A stretch of DNA of 64,000 bases, taken from NCBI RefSeq assembly GCF_000698595.1, contig NZ_JFHC01000045.1:1-64000 (forward strand), in the 5' to 3' direction. This document shows positions 35,029-45,334 of this stretch, one piece after another (position 1 is the first letter of the stretch; every line of letters starts with the position of its first letter). The translations under genes and the position numbers were made by a program. The notes below the pieces were generated by a model. That model saw nothing but the letters and a program-made list of their open reading frames with translations. It searched no databases and was not told the origin of the DNA. This stretch comes from Caballeronia glathei. GTDB taxonomy: Bacteria > Pseudomonadota > Gammaproteobacteria > Burkholderiales > Burkholderiaceae.

Positions 35029-36026
35029 CGCGCGCCTCCCGCCTCGTCGCACAGACGCCGTGCGGTCTCCTCGTCGGTCACGAGCACCGACGGATAGCGC
35101 CCGCGCAGCGCCGCCCGGGTCACGTCGAACTTGTTCGCGCCGCCGCTCACCAGCACCACGTGGCGAATCCTGCGCAGATCGTCCAGCGTGATCGCCACGG
35201 TCCGGCGGTTCAGCGGATGATCGATCGCCTCGCCATCGGCATCCATGAAGTGGCCGAGCATGTCGCCCACCGCACCCGCGTTCTTCAGCGCGCGCACCTG
35301 ATCCGCATTGTTGATGCCGTAGGTGACGACGAGCGACTCCGCGAGATCGCCGCACGTCAGCAACGCGAGATCGGCGCGCCGGGCGCGGTCATAGGTCTCG
35401 CGCACGGCGTCTTCCTGAAGCAGCATGTCGCGTACTTTCTGGCTGCTCACGTGGATCGGCGCGGCGAACAGAAATCCGTCCGCCTGGCAGAGGTTCGCGA
35501 AGTCCGACACGATGTCGAACGTGTTGATGCTCGGGCAATGCGACAGCCCGCCTTGCAGCGACACCGCCGAGACCCGCTTGTACGCGCGCTGCGGCAGCGC
35601 GCGCAACACGGCGCGAATGGTGCGGCCCCAGCCGAGGCCGACGGTCTGCCCGGCCTCGATCCGCTGCGACAGATAGCCTGCCGCGCCGATGCCGAGCGCG
35701 GAGCGCGTCGCCTCGATATCGGCGCCGGTCGGCACGACGACTGCCGCTTCGAGTCCGAAGCGCTTCACGAGCGCCTCCTCGAGCGCGACGCATGGCGCCA
35801 TCCTGCTGTTGATCGTGATCTGCACCATGCCCGATTCACGGCTCGCGGCGAGCAGGCGATTGACCCGCACCCGGTTGCTGCCGATGCGTTGCGCGATCTC
35901 CTGCTGCGTGAGGTTGCCTACGTAGTAATGCCACGCCACGCGTGCCTGCAGCTCCTCCTCCATGTCGACGTAGGATTCGGCAAGCGATGTCACGGCGGGC
36001 GGCGCTGATTTGTTCATGATGTTCAT
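35025..36026 (-). CDS. SorC/DeoR-type sugar-binding transcriptional regulator
   Basis: A 333-residue regulator with an N-terminal helix-turn-helix at about 30-70 (YVGNLTQQEIAQRIGSNRVRVNRLLAASRESG) and a SorC sugar-phosphate-binding domain with GLGWGRTI. Several starts are possible: TTG 36029, ATG 36026 and ATG 36017; none has a strong ribosome site. It sits in the middle of the operon it probably controls, between permease and dehydrogenase genes. Its likely operator is the TACAATTGTA palindrome at 39465. Confidence 0.85.
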   Translation of the reverse strand: MNIMNKSAPPAVTSLAESYVDMEEELQARVAWHYYVGNLTQQEIAQRIGSNRVRVNRLLAASRESGMVQITINSRMAPCVALEEALVKRFGLEAAVVVPTGADIEATRSALGIGAAGYLSQRIEAGQTVGLGWGRTIRAVLRALPQRAYKRVSAVSLQGGLSHCPSINTFDIVSDFANLCQADGFLFAAPIHVSSQKVRDMLLQEDAVRETYDRARRADLALLTCGDLAESLVVTYGINNADQVRALKNAGAVGDMLGHFMDADGEAIDHPLNRRTVAITLDDLRRIRHVVLVSGGANKFDVTRAALRGRYPSVLVTDEETARRLCDEAGGAR

Positions 36027-36063
36027 CAAGTCGGTTGAGGCGAGTCGAATGTCCCGTTCCCGC

Positions 36064-36951
36064 TCACTTCACCGCGCCCATCGTGAGTCCCTGCACGAGC
36101 CGCCCCGACACCGCGAGCGCGAAGACGACCATCGGCAGCACGATCAGCGTGCCCGTCGCCATGATTTCGCCCCACGGCAACTCGTAGCCGCTCATGTAGC
36201 TCGTCGCCGCCACCGGCGAGGTGATCGCGTCGCTGCGCGTGAGCACGAGCGCGTACAGCAGGTCGTTCCACGAAAAGATGAACGCGAAGATCGCCGAGAC
36301 GACGATGCCCGGCATCGCGAGCGGCAGGTTGATGCGCCAGAAGATCCGCCAGGGCGACGCACCGTCGAGACGCGCCGCCTCGTCGAGCTCGACGGGAATG
36401 TTGCGGAACTGGTCCGTGCAGATCCACACGACGATCGGCAGCGAGAAGGTCAGATACAGCAGGATCAGCACGATATGCGTATCGACGAGGTCGAGCTTTG
36501 TCGCGATGAGGAAGAACGGCACCGCAAGCACGACCGGGCTCACCATCCGGTTCGAGATGAACCAGAACCACAGGTCCTCCTTGCCGCGGAACTCGAAGCG
36601 CGCGAGCGCGTACGCGGCGGGCGTGCCGAGCATGATCGAGAGGACCGTCGTGCTGCTCGCGACAATCAGCGAGTTCAGCAGGCTCTGCGCGACGTTGTGC
36701 TCGAAGAGCGCATCGGTGTAATGGCTCAGCGTGGGCGTGAAGAACCACACCGGCGGCATCGCGAGCGCGTCGGCCTGGCTCTTCAGGCTCGTCGTGACCA
36801 TCCAGTAGAACGGAAACACCGACGAGAGAAACACGACGAGCAGGCCGAGAACATGCCACACGGTCGCGCGCCGGCGCGCATTGCGGGCACGGCGGGCGCG
36901 CTCCGAAACCGGCGCTGAAGGCGCGACGGCGAGTTCGGCTGATGTGTTCAC
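36064..36951 (-). CDS. Carbohydrate ABC transporter permease (MalG type)
   Basis: A 295-residue inner-membrane permease with six helices and the EAA loop ELDEAARLDGASPWRIFWRINLPLAMPG. The start is GTG at 36951, overlapping the preceding permease stop (GTGA). Confidence 0.9.
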   Translation of the reverse strand: MNTSAELAVAPSAPVSERARRARNARRRATVWHVLGLLVVFLSSVFPFYWMVTTSLKSQADALAMPPVWFFTPTLSHYTDALFEHNVAQSLLNSLIVASSTTVLSIMLGTPAAYALARFEFRGKEDLWFWFISNRMVSPVVLAVPFFLIATKLDLVDTHIVLILLYLTFSLPIVVWICTDQFRNIPVELDEAARLDGASPWRIFWRINLPLAMPGIVVSAIFAFIFSWNDLLYALVLTRSDAITSPVAATSYMSGYELPWGEIMATGTLIVLPMVVFALAVSGRLVQGLTMGAVK

Positions 36952-37886
36952 ACGGCCTCCCGATAGACGAAGCGGATATAGAGGCGCGAGAGCACGATCG
37001 TCATGATCAGCAGCAGGACCGCCTGCGCGGACGCCATGCCCTGGTCGAAGAGACGAAACGCGACGCGCTGGATATAGATGCTGATGAATTCCGTCGCGGT
37101 GCCCGGGCCGCCACGTGTCATGGTGAACACGGCGTCGAACATCTTGAGCATGTCGGCGGAACGCAGGATCAGGATGGCGGTGAGGCCCGGCAGCAGATAG
37201 GGCCGCTGCAGATGCCAGAGGATTTTGGTCCACTTCGGCGTTTCCAGGCGCGCGGCCTCCTCCGCTTCGCTCGGCACCATCGCGAGGCCGGCGAGCAGGA
37301 TCAGCGCGCAGAAGGGAGTCCATTGCCATATGTCCATGATCATCACGGACACGAACGCGAGCGTGGGGTCCGCGAGCCAGTCGAGCGGCTCGATGCCGAC
37401 CAGGGCGAGCAGCGCGTTGACCACGCCGAACTGGCGGTTGAAGATCAGCCGGCCGATCAGGCCCACCACGGCGTAGGTCGTCGCCATCGGGATCACGAGG
37501 CCGACGCGCGCCACGGAGCGCAGCCACGGCAAGGCGGTGCGATGCAGCATCAGCGCGGCGAACAGGCCGAACGCGATCTCGATGGGCAGCGTCACGCACA
37601 GAAAGAGCACGGTGCGCCCGAGCGCGCCCCAGAACGAAGGATCGCTGAGCGTGGCGATGTAGTTGTCGAGTCCGACGAAGGGCGTGCCCGATGCGAGATC
37701 CGCGAGCTTGTACTGATGAAACGAGTTATAGACCGCGAGCAGCAGCGGATAGATGCCGATGATCGCAAGCGCCGCCACTGCCGGCAGCAGAAACCAGAAC
37801 GCAGGAGAACGCGGCACCACGCCAAAGCGGCGCCGCGGGCGCGGCCGCATCGCGCCGGTTGCTGGGGGAACCGTGGTCTTGAGCAT
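36948..37886 (-). CDS. Carbohydrate ABC transporter permease (MalF type)
   Basis: A 312-residue permease with six helices, NYIATLSDPSFWGALGRTVLF and the EAA loop PSEAEEAARLETPKWTKILWHLQRPYLLPG. GGAGA is 8 nt before the ATG at 37886. It follows the binding-protein gene across an 87-bp gap that holds a 38-bp palindrome. Confidence 0.9.
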   Translation of the reverse strand: MLKTTVPPATGAMRPRPRRRFGVVPRSPAFWFLLPAVAALAIIGIYPLLLAVYNSFHQYKLADLASGTPFVGLDNYIATLSDPSFWGALGRTVLFLCVTLPIEIAFGLFAALMLHRTALPWLRSVARVGLVIPMATTYAVVGLIGRLIFNRQFGVVNALLALVGIEPLDWLADPTLAFVSVMIMDIWQWTPFCALILLAGLAMVPSEAEEAARLETPKWTKILWHLQRPYLLPGLTAILILRSADMLKMFDAVFTMTRGGPGTATEFISIYIQRVAFRLFDQGMASAQAVLLLIMTIVLSRLYIRFVYREAV

Positions 37887-37931
37887 GAATCGTCTCCGCC
37901 GGGTCGGCCTTCACGACGTTATCTTCGCAGG

Positions 37932-37969
37932 CGCGCAGCGTGGCATCGCGCGCGATGCCACGCTGCGCG
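37932..37969 (-). other. 38-bp perfect palindrome after the binding-protein gene
   Basis: Two 19-bp arms meet without a spacer (CGCGCAGCGTGGCATCGCG and its exact complement). The structure starts 4 nt after the stop codon of the binding-protein gene and ends 46 bp before the permease start. No T run follows. Most likely an RNA hairpin that protects the upstream message. Confidence 0.75.
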
Positions 37970-37973
37970 GCGC

Positions 37974-39326
37974 TTACTTCAGGAGCGGCTTCTTGCCGTC
38001 GTAATAGCCCGCCTTCTTCAGGATCTCTTCGGTCTTGGTGCCGATGGTCTGCGCACCCTCCTTCACCGTCACCTGGCCGAGCATCATCTTGCTGCCCCAT
38101 TCGCCGATCACCTCGGACACCGCCGGCCATTCCGGGAAGCGCGGCCGGTAATCCGGCACGCCGCCCTGCCACGACTCGACCATCGGCTTGACGAACGGGT
38201 ACTTCTCTTGCACGGCCGGGTCCTTGTACACCGACATGCGCGCGCTCACGCCGCCCGCTTCGAGATACGGCTTCGCCTCCTCTTCGGATGTGATCCACTG
38301 GATGAAGAGCCACGCAGCCGCCTGCTTCTTCGCATTGGACTTCGCGTTCACTGCGAGCGAGAAGCCGCCGAGCGCCGGCTTCAGGCCCGCCGGCCCCTTC
38401 GGCTCGGTCGTGACCCCGAGGCAGTTGCCGATCTTCGACTTCTCCGGATCGGTGAGCGTCGGATAGAACGCCGACCATTCCGTGATCATCGCGACGCGGC
38501 CCTGCGCGAGCGCGTTCACCGCTTCGGCATGGTCATAGTCGACGATGCCCGGTGGCATGAACTTCATCAGCTTCTGCCGGTATTCGAGGCCCGCCTGCGA
38601 TTGCGGCGACATCAGGTTCGATTTGAACTTCGCGTCGAGCAGCGACCCGCCGTTCGGCCACAGCACGCGCATGAAGCTGTCGGCGGATTGCGTCTCGCCG
38701 CGACGCGATTGCAGCGCAAAGGCGAACTGGTTCTTGTCGGCCTTGGTCAGCTTCGGCGCGTAGACGTTGAGCAGCTCGTCCCAGGTCTTGGGCGGCTCGC
38801 TGAAGCCCGCGTCCTTCAACATGCACTTGTTGTAGAACATCAGGCCGGAGTAGTTGTCGAACGGCAATCCGTAGGTGGTCTTGTCCCAGGTGCCGAACGA
38901 GTCGAGCAGGATCGGGAAGAAGCCCGGCAGGTTGAGCTTCGGATCGGCGAGCTTGGGGTTGTCCGTGAAGGTCTTGATCGGCACGAGCCACTTGTTGCTC
39001 GCGAACTCACCGATCCACACGACGTCCACCAGCACGACGTCCTGATCGCCGCCGCCCACGAAGTTGAGCACTTCCTTTTCCCGCGTGCTTTCGTACGGAA
39101 TCACTTCCGTGCTCACCTTGATGCCGGTCTCCTTCTCGAACTGCGGGATCAGTTTTTGCGCCGCCTTGTAGCCCGGCCGGTCGAGAAAGATGGCCTTGAT
39201 GGTGGTGCCCGAATAGGGCGCCGCCGCCTCCTTCAGCGTCCACGCGGACGCATTCGATACCGAGATCAACGATGCCGTGACGCCCAACATCGCCAGTGCG
39301 GTGGCCTGCGTGTAACGCTTCTTCAT
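37974..39326 (-). CDS. Carbohydrate ABC transporter substrate-binding protein
   Basis: A 450-residue extracellular solute-binding protein family 1 member. The signal peptide is MKKRYTQATALAMLGVTASL ending in SNASA (about residue 28). FEKETGIKVSTEVIPYESTREKEVLNF and GLPFDNYSGLMFYNKCM are typical of the family. GGGAG precedes the ATG at 39326. First gene of the polyol operon; with the two permeases and the divergent ATPase it completes a CUT1-type importer. Confidence 0.92.
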   Translation of the reverse strand: MKKRYTQATALAMLGVTASLISVSNASAWTLKEAAAPYSGTTIKAIFLDRPGYKAAQKLIPQFEKETGIKVSTEVIPYESTREKEVLNFVGGGDQDVVLVDVVWIGEFASNKWLVPIKTFTDNPKLADPKLNLPGFFPILLDSFGTWDKTTYGLPFDNYSGLMFYNKCMLKDAGFSEPPKTWDELLNVYAPKLTKADKNQFAFALQSRRGETQSADSFMRVLWPNGGSLLDAKFKSNLMSPQSQAGLEYRQKLMKFMPPGIVDYDHAEAVNALAQGRVAMITEWSAFYPTLTDPEKSKIGNCLGVTTEPKGPAGLKPALGGFSLAVNAKSNAKKQAAAWLFIQWITSEEEAKPYLEAGGVSARMSVYKDPAVQEKYPFVKPMVESWQGGVPDYRPRFPEWPAVSEVIGEWGSKMMLGQVTVKEGAQTIGTKTEEILKKAGYYDGKKPLLK

Positions 39327-39449
39327 GCCTGTCTCCCAAGCAAGTTATTTTTCAGAACGCGCGATAAACAGTCGAACGGTTCGTCATGCCAAGCCGTTTC
39401 GTGTTGCAGTGCTTCCTTGATTCCCCGGCTTTCACCGACACCGTTTCAC

Positions 39450-39499
39450 TTGTAATTCTGGTTTTACAATTGTATATTTGGGCGCAAAGCGGTTGTCAA
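39450..39499. promoter_or_regulatory. Overlapping divergent promoters with palindromic operator
   Basis: Plus strand: TTGTAA (39450-39455), 17 bp, TATATT (39473-39478), directed to the ATPase gene. Minus strand: TTGACA (39499-39494), 17 bp, TATACA (39476-39471), directed to the binding-protein operon. The two -10 elements overlap. A palindrome TACAATTGTA (39465-39474) and an inverted repeat TTGTAA-N8-TTACAA (39450-39469) overlap both. The SorC-type regulator at 35025 is the likely binder. Confidence 0.75.
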
Positions 39500-39605
39500 G
39501 AATTAATTGTCGAGCGTCGCAAGCAGCGCCGCAGAAGCGCACCCATGCGACGCGAACTTCATCGCGGCACGCGCTCACGGCGCGGGCACCTGCAGGAGAC
39601 AACGC

Positions 39606-40730
<1,125 letters not shown>

Positions 40731-40752
40731 CGCGGCACGACCAATACCGCCG

Positions 40753-41802
40753 TCAGCCCATGCGCAGCCTGAACGAGTCCATCGTCGACGCTGCCGCATC
40801 GACGGCGGCGATCCGGTTCCTGCCGTTCTCCTTCGCGCTGTAGAGCTGCGCGTCGACGAGATTGATGAAGGCCACCGGCTCGGTCTGATCGGACGGAACG
40901 ATCGTGCCGACGCCGAAGCTTGCTGTCACCTGCTGCCTGTGCGGCGACCGGTGGTGCGCGATCGCCTCGTCGGCGATCAGTTCGCGGCATCGTTGCGCCA
41001 CCTTGAGCGCCGCCTGAGCGCCCGTGTCCGGCAATACCAGCACGAACTCCTCGCCGCCGAAGCGGCCAAGGAAGTCGTTCTGCCGGATCGCGGCCTGCAG
41101 CACGCGTGCGATGCGCTTCAGGCATTCGTCGCCCTGCACGTGCCCGTAGTAATCGTTGTAGGACTTGAAGAAGTCGATATCGAGCATGACGAGCGAAAGC
41201 GCCGAGCCGGAGCGCTCGCAGGCTCTCCACTCGCGCTCGATGACGGAGTCGAACATGCGGCGGTTGCCCGCGCCGGTGAGGCCGTCCTTGAACGACAGCT
41301 CCTCGAGCTCCCTTTGCAGCTTCGCCACTTCTTCTTCGGCCTTCTTGCGCTCGCTGATGTCGAACATGAAGCCGATCAGCGACTCCACCTCGCCCTCTGC
41401 GTTGCGCACCACGTGCACGACATCGCGCAGCCAGACATAGCCGCCGTCGCTCGTGAGCGCGCGGTAATCGGCTTCGTGATCGGAGCCCTCCTTCGATTGC
41501 GCGACACAGAACGCGACCACCTGCTCGCGATCGTCGGGGTGCATGCGCTCCACCCAGTCCTGCACGGTCTTCCAGCTCGAAGGCGGCCAGCCGAGCAGCG
41601 CTTCGATCTGCGGGCCGATATACGCGAACGTCATCGTGTTCCAGTCGATCTTCCAGGGGATCGCCCGGGTCGATTCCAGCAGCGTCCTGTAGACGGCGCT
41701 GTCGTGCTCCATGTCGCTTTCGATGTTGCCGCCCGACGCCGCGTCCTCGTGCCGGAGGAACTGCGCGGCGAGCAAGGCGTCGGTGCTTTCGATGTTGTTC
41801 AT
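40753..41802 (-). CDS. PAS-GGDEF diguanylate cyclase
   Basis: A 349-residue signalling enzyme making c-di-GMP from GTP. A PAS_3-type sensor spans about 40-155 (WKIDWNTMTFAYIGPQIEALLGWP, ending FDISERKKAEEE). The GGDEF domain spans about 185-335 with the active loop GRFGGEEF. The inhibitory I-site RxxD (RQND) sits exactly five residues before the GGEEF, so product inhibition is expected. No membrane segment, so cytosolic. No EAL domain. Convergent with the ATPase gene. Confidence 0.92.
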   Translation of the reverse strand: MNNIESTDALLAAQFLRHEDAASGGNIESDMEHDSAVYRTLLESTRAIPWKIDWNTMTFAYIGPQIEALLGWPPSSWKTVQDWVERMHPDDREQVVAFCVAQSKEGSDHEADYRALTSDGGYVWLRDVVHVVRNAEGEVESLIGFMFDISERKKAEEEVAKLQRELEELSFKDGLTGAGNRRMFDSVIEREWRACERSGSALSLVMLDIDFFKSYNDYYGHVQGDECLKRIARVLQAAIRQNDFLGRFGGEEFVLVLPDTGAQAALKVAQRCRELIADEAIAHHRSPHRQQVTASFGVGTIVPSDQTEPVAFINLVDAQLYSAKENGRNRIAAVDAAASTMDSFRLRMG

Positions 41803-41914
41803 GACGATGACGGACCCGGTGATCGCGGCCGCGAACGGATTTTCGCGGTGCGAGTCTTACCGGGTGTTTACGGCGGCGCGTGCGTAATCTTGAGGCCCTC
41901 GCCGAGCCCCTCGC

Positions 41915-42898
41915 TCACACGTCGGAGTGCTCGCCGGTCAGTTCCGCCATGGTCGCGTCCCTCGGCGAGACGCCATAGTGGTCCTTGAATGCGCGGCTGA
42001 AATGCGCCGGCGTGGAAAACCCGCAGCGGTACGCGATTTCCTGTATCTGGATCCGGCTTTCGTTGCATTCTTTCAGCAGGCGCGCGGCAAGTTCGAGGCG
42101 GCGCATCCAGACATAGCGCATCAGCGAAATGCCTTCCGACTTGAAGAGCCGGTGCAGGTGCGCCTCCGACGCGCTCACCGCGGAGGCGATCAGCGTCGCC
42201 GTGAGATCCGCGTTGCGCAGGTTCTGCGCGATGAACCGCTTGGCGCGAAAAAGCGTGGCATCGCCGCTGCGCGCGCGCATCAGGACGGAGGGATCGTCCA
42301 GCACGATATCGATGAGATCGAGCAACTGCTCGCCCTGCCGGCGCCGCATGCGCGCGCTCGTCGCCCCGGCCTGGTCGGCCATCGAAAGGATGAGGTCGCT
42401 GACGGCGTGAACATCCGGCGCCGCCGCGTCGGGCGCGTGCAACCCGCGCAGGTCATGCCTGAAGCCGCGTTCGCGCAGCATCACCTTCGGAATGCGCAAC
42501 GCGATCAGTTGCGTCGTCTCGTTGAAGCTCTGGCGGTACGGCCGCTTCGGATCGAGCAAGATCAGCTGGCCGGACTGGAACACGCGTGCCTGCCCGCCCT
42601 GCTCGATCATCATCGTGCCCTCCCTGACGAGCTTCAGGTACAGGTAGCCGTCGCCGGGCCAGTGGGGATCGCCCGGCGCGAGCGTCGAGAGGGACTGGTT
42701 CGCGATTGCAACCTGCAGCAGGTCCAGCTGGCCCAGGTTCCAGCTGGCGGAAGTCGAGCACACCGAACGGCCCGGCGCGTATTCGCATTTCAGACCATAG
42801 AAACGCGCCGTTGTCTGACGCCAGATTTCCCTGCTCTCGGGCGTGTCGTCGAGGACATGCTTCAGGGGTCCGGGTGAGGTCTGTGCCGAAAGCTGCAT
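41915..42898 (-). CDS. AraC-family transcriptional regulator
   Basis: A 327-residue regulator with an AraC-binding-like N-terminal domain (about 40-200) and a C-terminal double helix-turn-helix (about 220-320, ASAVSASEAHLHRLFKSEGISLMRYVWMRRLE and IAYRCGFSTPAHFSRAFKDHYGVSP). AGGT lies about 10 nt before the ATG. It lies downstream of the class III aminotransferase gene on the same strand, 246 bp away, and may regulate it. Confidence 0.88.
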   Translation of the reverse strand: MQLSAQTSPGPLKHVLDDTPESREIWRQTTARFYGLKCEYAPGRSVCSTSASWNLGQLDLLQVAIANQSLSTLAPGDPHWPGDGYLYLKLVREGTMMIEQGGQARVFQSGQLILLDPKRPYRQSFNETTQLIALRIPKVMLRERGFRHDLRGLHAPDAAAPDVHAVSDLILSMADQAGATSARMRRRQGEQLLDLIDIVLDDPSVLMRARSGDATLFRAKRFIAQNLRNADLTATLIASAVSASEAHLHRLFKSEGISLMRYVWMRRLELAARLLKECNESRIQIQEIAYRCGFSTPAHFSRAFKDHYGVSPRDATMAELTGEHSDV

Positions 42899-43144
42899 CG
42901 AGGTACCTGCGCGAAGGTCGCGGGCCGGTGCGGTAACCGCACGTTGTGTGCGGGCACGGGTGGCCCCACGAACTAATGAACAGTTCCCGACCGGCAGTTA
43001 TTCCCGCCGCAGACAAACGAACAGCAAACGTGCGGCTTGCGCGCGACAGCGGCCGCCGCGACCCGGCCGCTTGCTTTCAGCTTCATTCGCGCATGCGCCC
43101 GCCACGCGACGCATCGCGCATCGCGGCATGCGCAAGAGCGCGGA

Positions 43145-44488
43145 TCAGGGAAACGGCACCTGCTCGAAACCTGCCGCGAGCGCCGACACGATCGCATCGA
43201 TCTGCGGCGTCTCGATGACGAGCGGCGGCGCGATCGCGATGAGCGGCCCCATCGGGCGAACGAGGGCGCCATGCTCGCGGGCGACGTCGCACACCGCATT
43301 CGAGTAACCCGACATCGCGTCGATGGGCGCGCGCGTCGACTTGTCGCTGACAAGATCGAGGCCGACCAGGAGCCCCTTGCCGCGCACGTCGCCGACCGCC
43401 GCGAAGCGGTCGGCGAACGGCCGCAGCGCATCGAGAAGGTAGGCGCCCTCTTTCGCCGCCTTTGCGGGAAGATCCTCGCCGGTCACGATGCCGAGGTTCG
43501 CGATCGCCGCCGCGCACGAGACCGGATGTCCCGAGTACGTGTAGCCGTGCATGATCGCGCCGGTGAAATCGCGGTTGGTCATGAAGGCCTGTTCGATGCG
43601 TTCGTTCACCGTCGTCGCACCGAGCGGCAGGTAGCCCGACGAAAGCCCCTTGGCGAAGCACATCATGTCGGGGCTGACGCCCCAGGCGCGGCAGCCGAAC
43701 AGCGTTCCCGTGCGTCCGAATCCGGTGACGACTTCGTCGGCGATCAGCAGCACGCCGTGCCTGTCGCATATTTCCCGCACGAGCGGCCAGTAGTTGGCGG
43801 GCGGCACGATCACACCGCCCGCGCCCTGAATGGGTTCGGCGATGAACGCGGCGACGGTGTCGGGTCCCTGAAAGACGATCTCGCGCTCGAGCAATTCGGC
43901 GCACAGGCGCCCAAGCTCCTCCGGGTCCTGCGTGAAGGGATTGCGGTAGAGCCAGGGCGTATCCACGTGAAAGCAGCCCGGCAGGTTGGGTTCGTAGCTG
44001 CGCCGGAAAGCCGTGTACCCGTTCACCGCGCCCGAGCCGAAATGCGTGCCGTGATACGCCATCCTGAGGGATATGAACTTCGTGCGCTCGGGCTGCCGCT
44101 CCACCTTCCAGTACTGGCGCGCGAGCTTCAGCGCGGTCTCCACCGCATCCGAGCCGCCGAGGCTGAAGAACACGCGGCGCATGCCCTCCGGCCCGAGCAT
44201 GTCGATGAGCATCTCCGACAGTTCCTCTGTCCGGGGATGCGATATCCCGCCGCCGAACAGTGTCGAATATTCGAGTTCGTCGAGCTGGCGCGCGATGGCA
44301 TCCTTGACCTCCTTGCGATTGTGTCCGACGTTCACGCTCCAGAGCCCCGACGAGGCGTCGACGAGCCGGTTGCCCCGGTCGTCGAAGAGATAGCAGCCTT
44401 CGCCGCGCACGATCCTGAGCCGCGGGCTCAGACTCTCCATTCCGGGATGCGTTTCGGGGCACCAGAAATGCGACTTCATGACGTTCAT
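43145..44488 (-). CDS. Class III aminotransferase (omega-amino acid/polyamine type)
   Basis: A 447-residue PLP enzyme. GSDAVETALKLARQYW, the LIADEVVTGFGRTG stretch and the PLP Lys in MMCFAKGLSSGYLPLGA are conserved. The general reaction is transfer of an amino group from an omega-amino acid or polyamine to pyruvate or 2-oxoglutarate; the donor cannot be chosen. GGAGG is 8 nt before the ATG at 44488; the frame upstream is not needed. Confidence 0.88.
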   Translation of the reverse strand: MNVMKSHFWCPETHPGMESLSPRLRIVRGEGCYLFDDRGNRLVDASSGLWSVNVGHNRKEVKDAIARQLDELEYSTLFGGGISHPRTEELSEMLIDMLGPEGMRRVFFSLGGSDAVETALKLARQYWKVERQPERTKFISLRMAYHGTHFGSGAVNGYTAFRRSYEPNLPGCFHVDTPWLYRNPFTQDPEELGRLCAELLEREIVFQGPDTVAAFIAEPIQGAGGVIVPPANYWPLVREICDRHGVLLIADEVVTGFGRTGTLFGCRAWGVSPDMMCFAKGLSSGYLPLGATTVNERIEQAFMTNRDFTGAIMHGYTYSGHPVSCAAAIANLGIVTGEDLPAKAAKEGAYLLDALRPFADRFAAVGDVRGKGLLVGLDLVSDKSTRAPIDAMSGYSNAVCDVAREHGALVRPMGPLIAIAPPLVIETPQIDAIVSALAAGFEQVPFP

Positions 44489-44693
44489 TGCAAGTCCTCC
44501 TGAAGTGATGACCGGCACGCGACAAAAGCGGCAAAGCACGGGGGCGGTCGGGGTTCAGGCAGTCTAGGTGCGCAGTCGGCGCGCAAGTGTTCCAGAGCCC
44601 GCACGTCGATTGTCTGAACCGCGCTTTCCCATCAGGAGATTCGTGCCTGTGTAAAGCAAGCGAGAACGAAGCCGGAGGCGGGATGCTCACGCA

Positions 44694-45083
44694 TCACATG
44701 AGACGCGTGACGTGCTCGCCCGACTGCGCGGCGTGCTCGACGCGTCGTGCGATCGACCTGCATTGCGGGGCCGTCAGTCCGAACGACACATGAAACGCGT
44801 CGGGGGTGCCGAGCGTCACGATGTAGACGTCGGGATCGCTGGAACGCTCGACGAGCGCCATGCTGGCGGGATAGACGATGCGCAGGCTGTCGTCGTCGTG
44901 GCGCAGCCTGAGCGCCTTGTCGGCCACGTGGGGCAGCGACAGGACGAGTGCGGAGAGGCACTCCGTCGGCACGTTGAGCACGACCTCGCGGCCGCTCGTG
45001 TCAATGTATCCCATGCGGATGCATGAGCCGTCGGCTGCAACGTCGAGACGTCCCAGCGCGGTTACGTCGATATCGGCAATCAT
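44694..45083 (-). CDS. Hypothetical protein, about 129 residues
   Basis: Soluble, acidic-to-neutral protein without signal peptide or membrane segment. Strand-rich pattern (IADIDVTALGRLDVAADGSCIRMGYIDTSGREVVLNVP) suggests a small beta-fold. GAGGA lies 9 nt before the ATG at 45083. I do not recognise a named domain. Confidence 0.6.
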   Translation of the reverse strand: MIADIDVTALGRLDVAADGSCIRMGYIDTSGREVVLNVPTECLSALVLSLPHVADKALRLRHDDDSLRIVYPASMALVERSSDPDVYIVTLGTPDAFHVSFGLTAPQCRSIARRVEHAAQSGEHVTRLM

Positions 45084-45334
45084 TCGAACTGATCCTCGCA
45101 GCGTGTTCGAGGGGTTGGCGCGAAAAGTATAGAAGCGCACGTTCGGCTCGAGTTGTCCGGGACGCGGCTTTCAATTGACCCGGACCTGCTTTCGACGGCT
45201 CATTGACACCCGTGCGCGGGGCAGCGGCGCGGGCATCGCCCGACGACGTGAACGGATGTCCGGTATGCGCGCTGCATCAGGACCGTGCCGGACGGCTCGT
45301 GCATGGGCACGCGTGCGGCAAGCGCCTCCGCGCT

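Noticed and set aside
37932..37969. 38-bp palindrome as terminator
   Set aside because: No T run after the stem on either strand and the next gene starts 46 bp later in the same operon.
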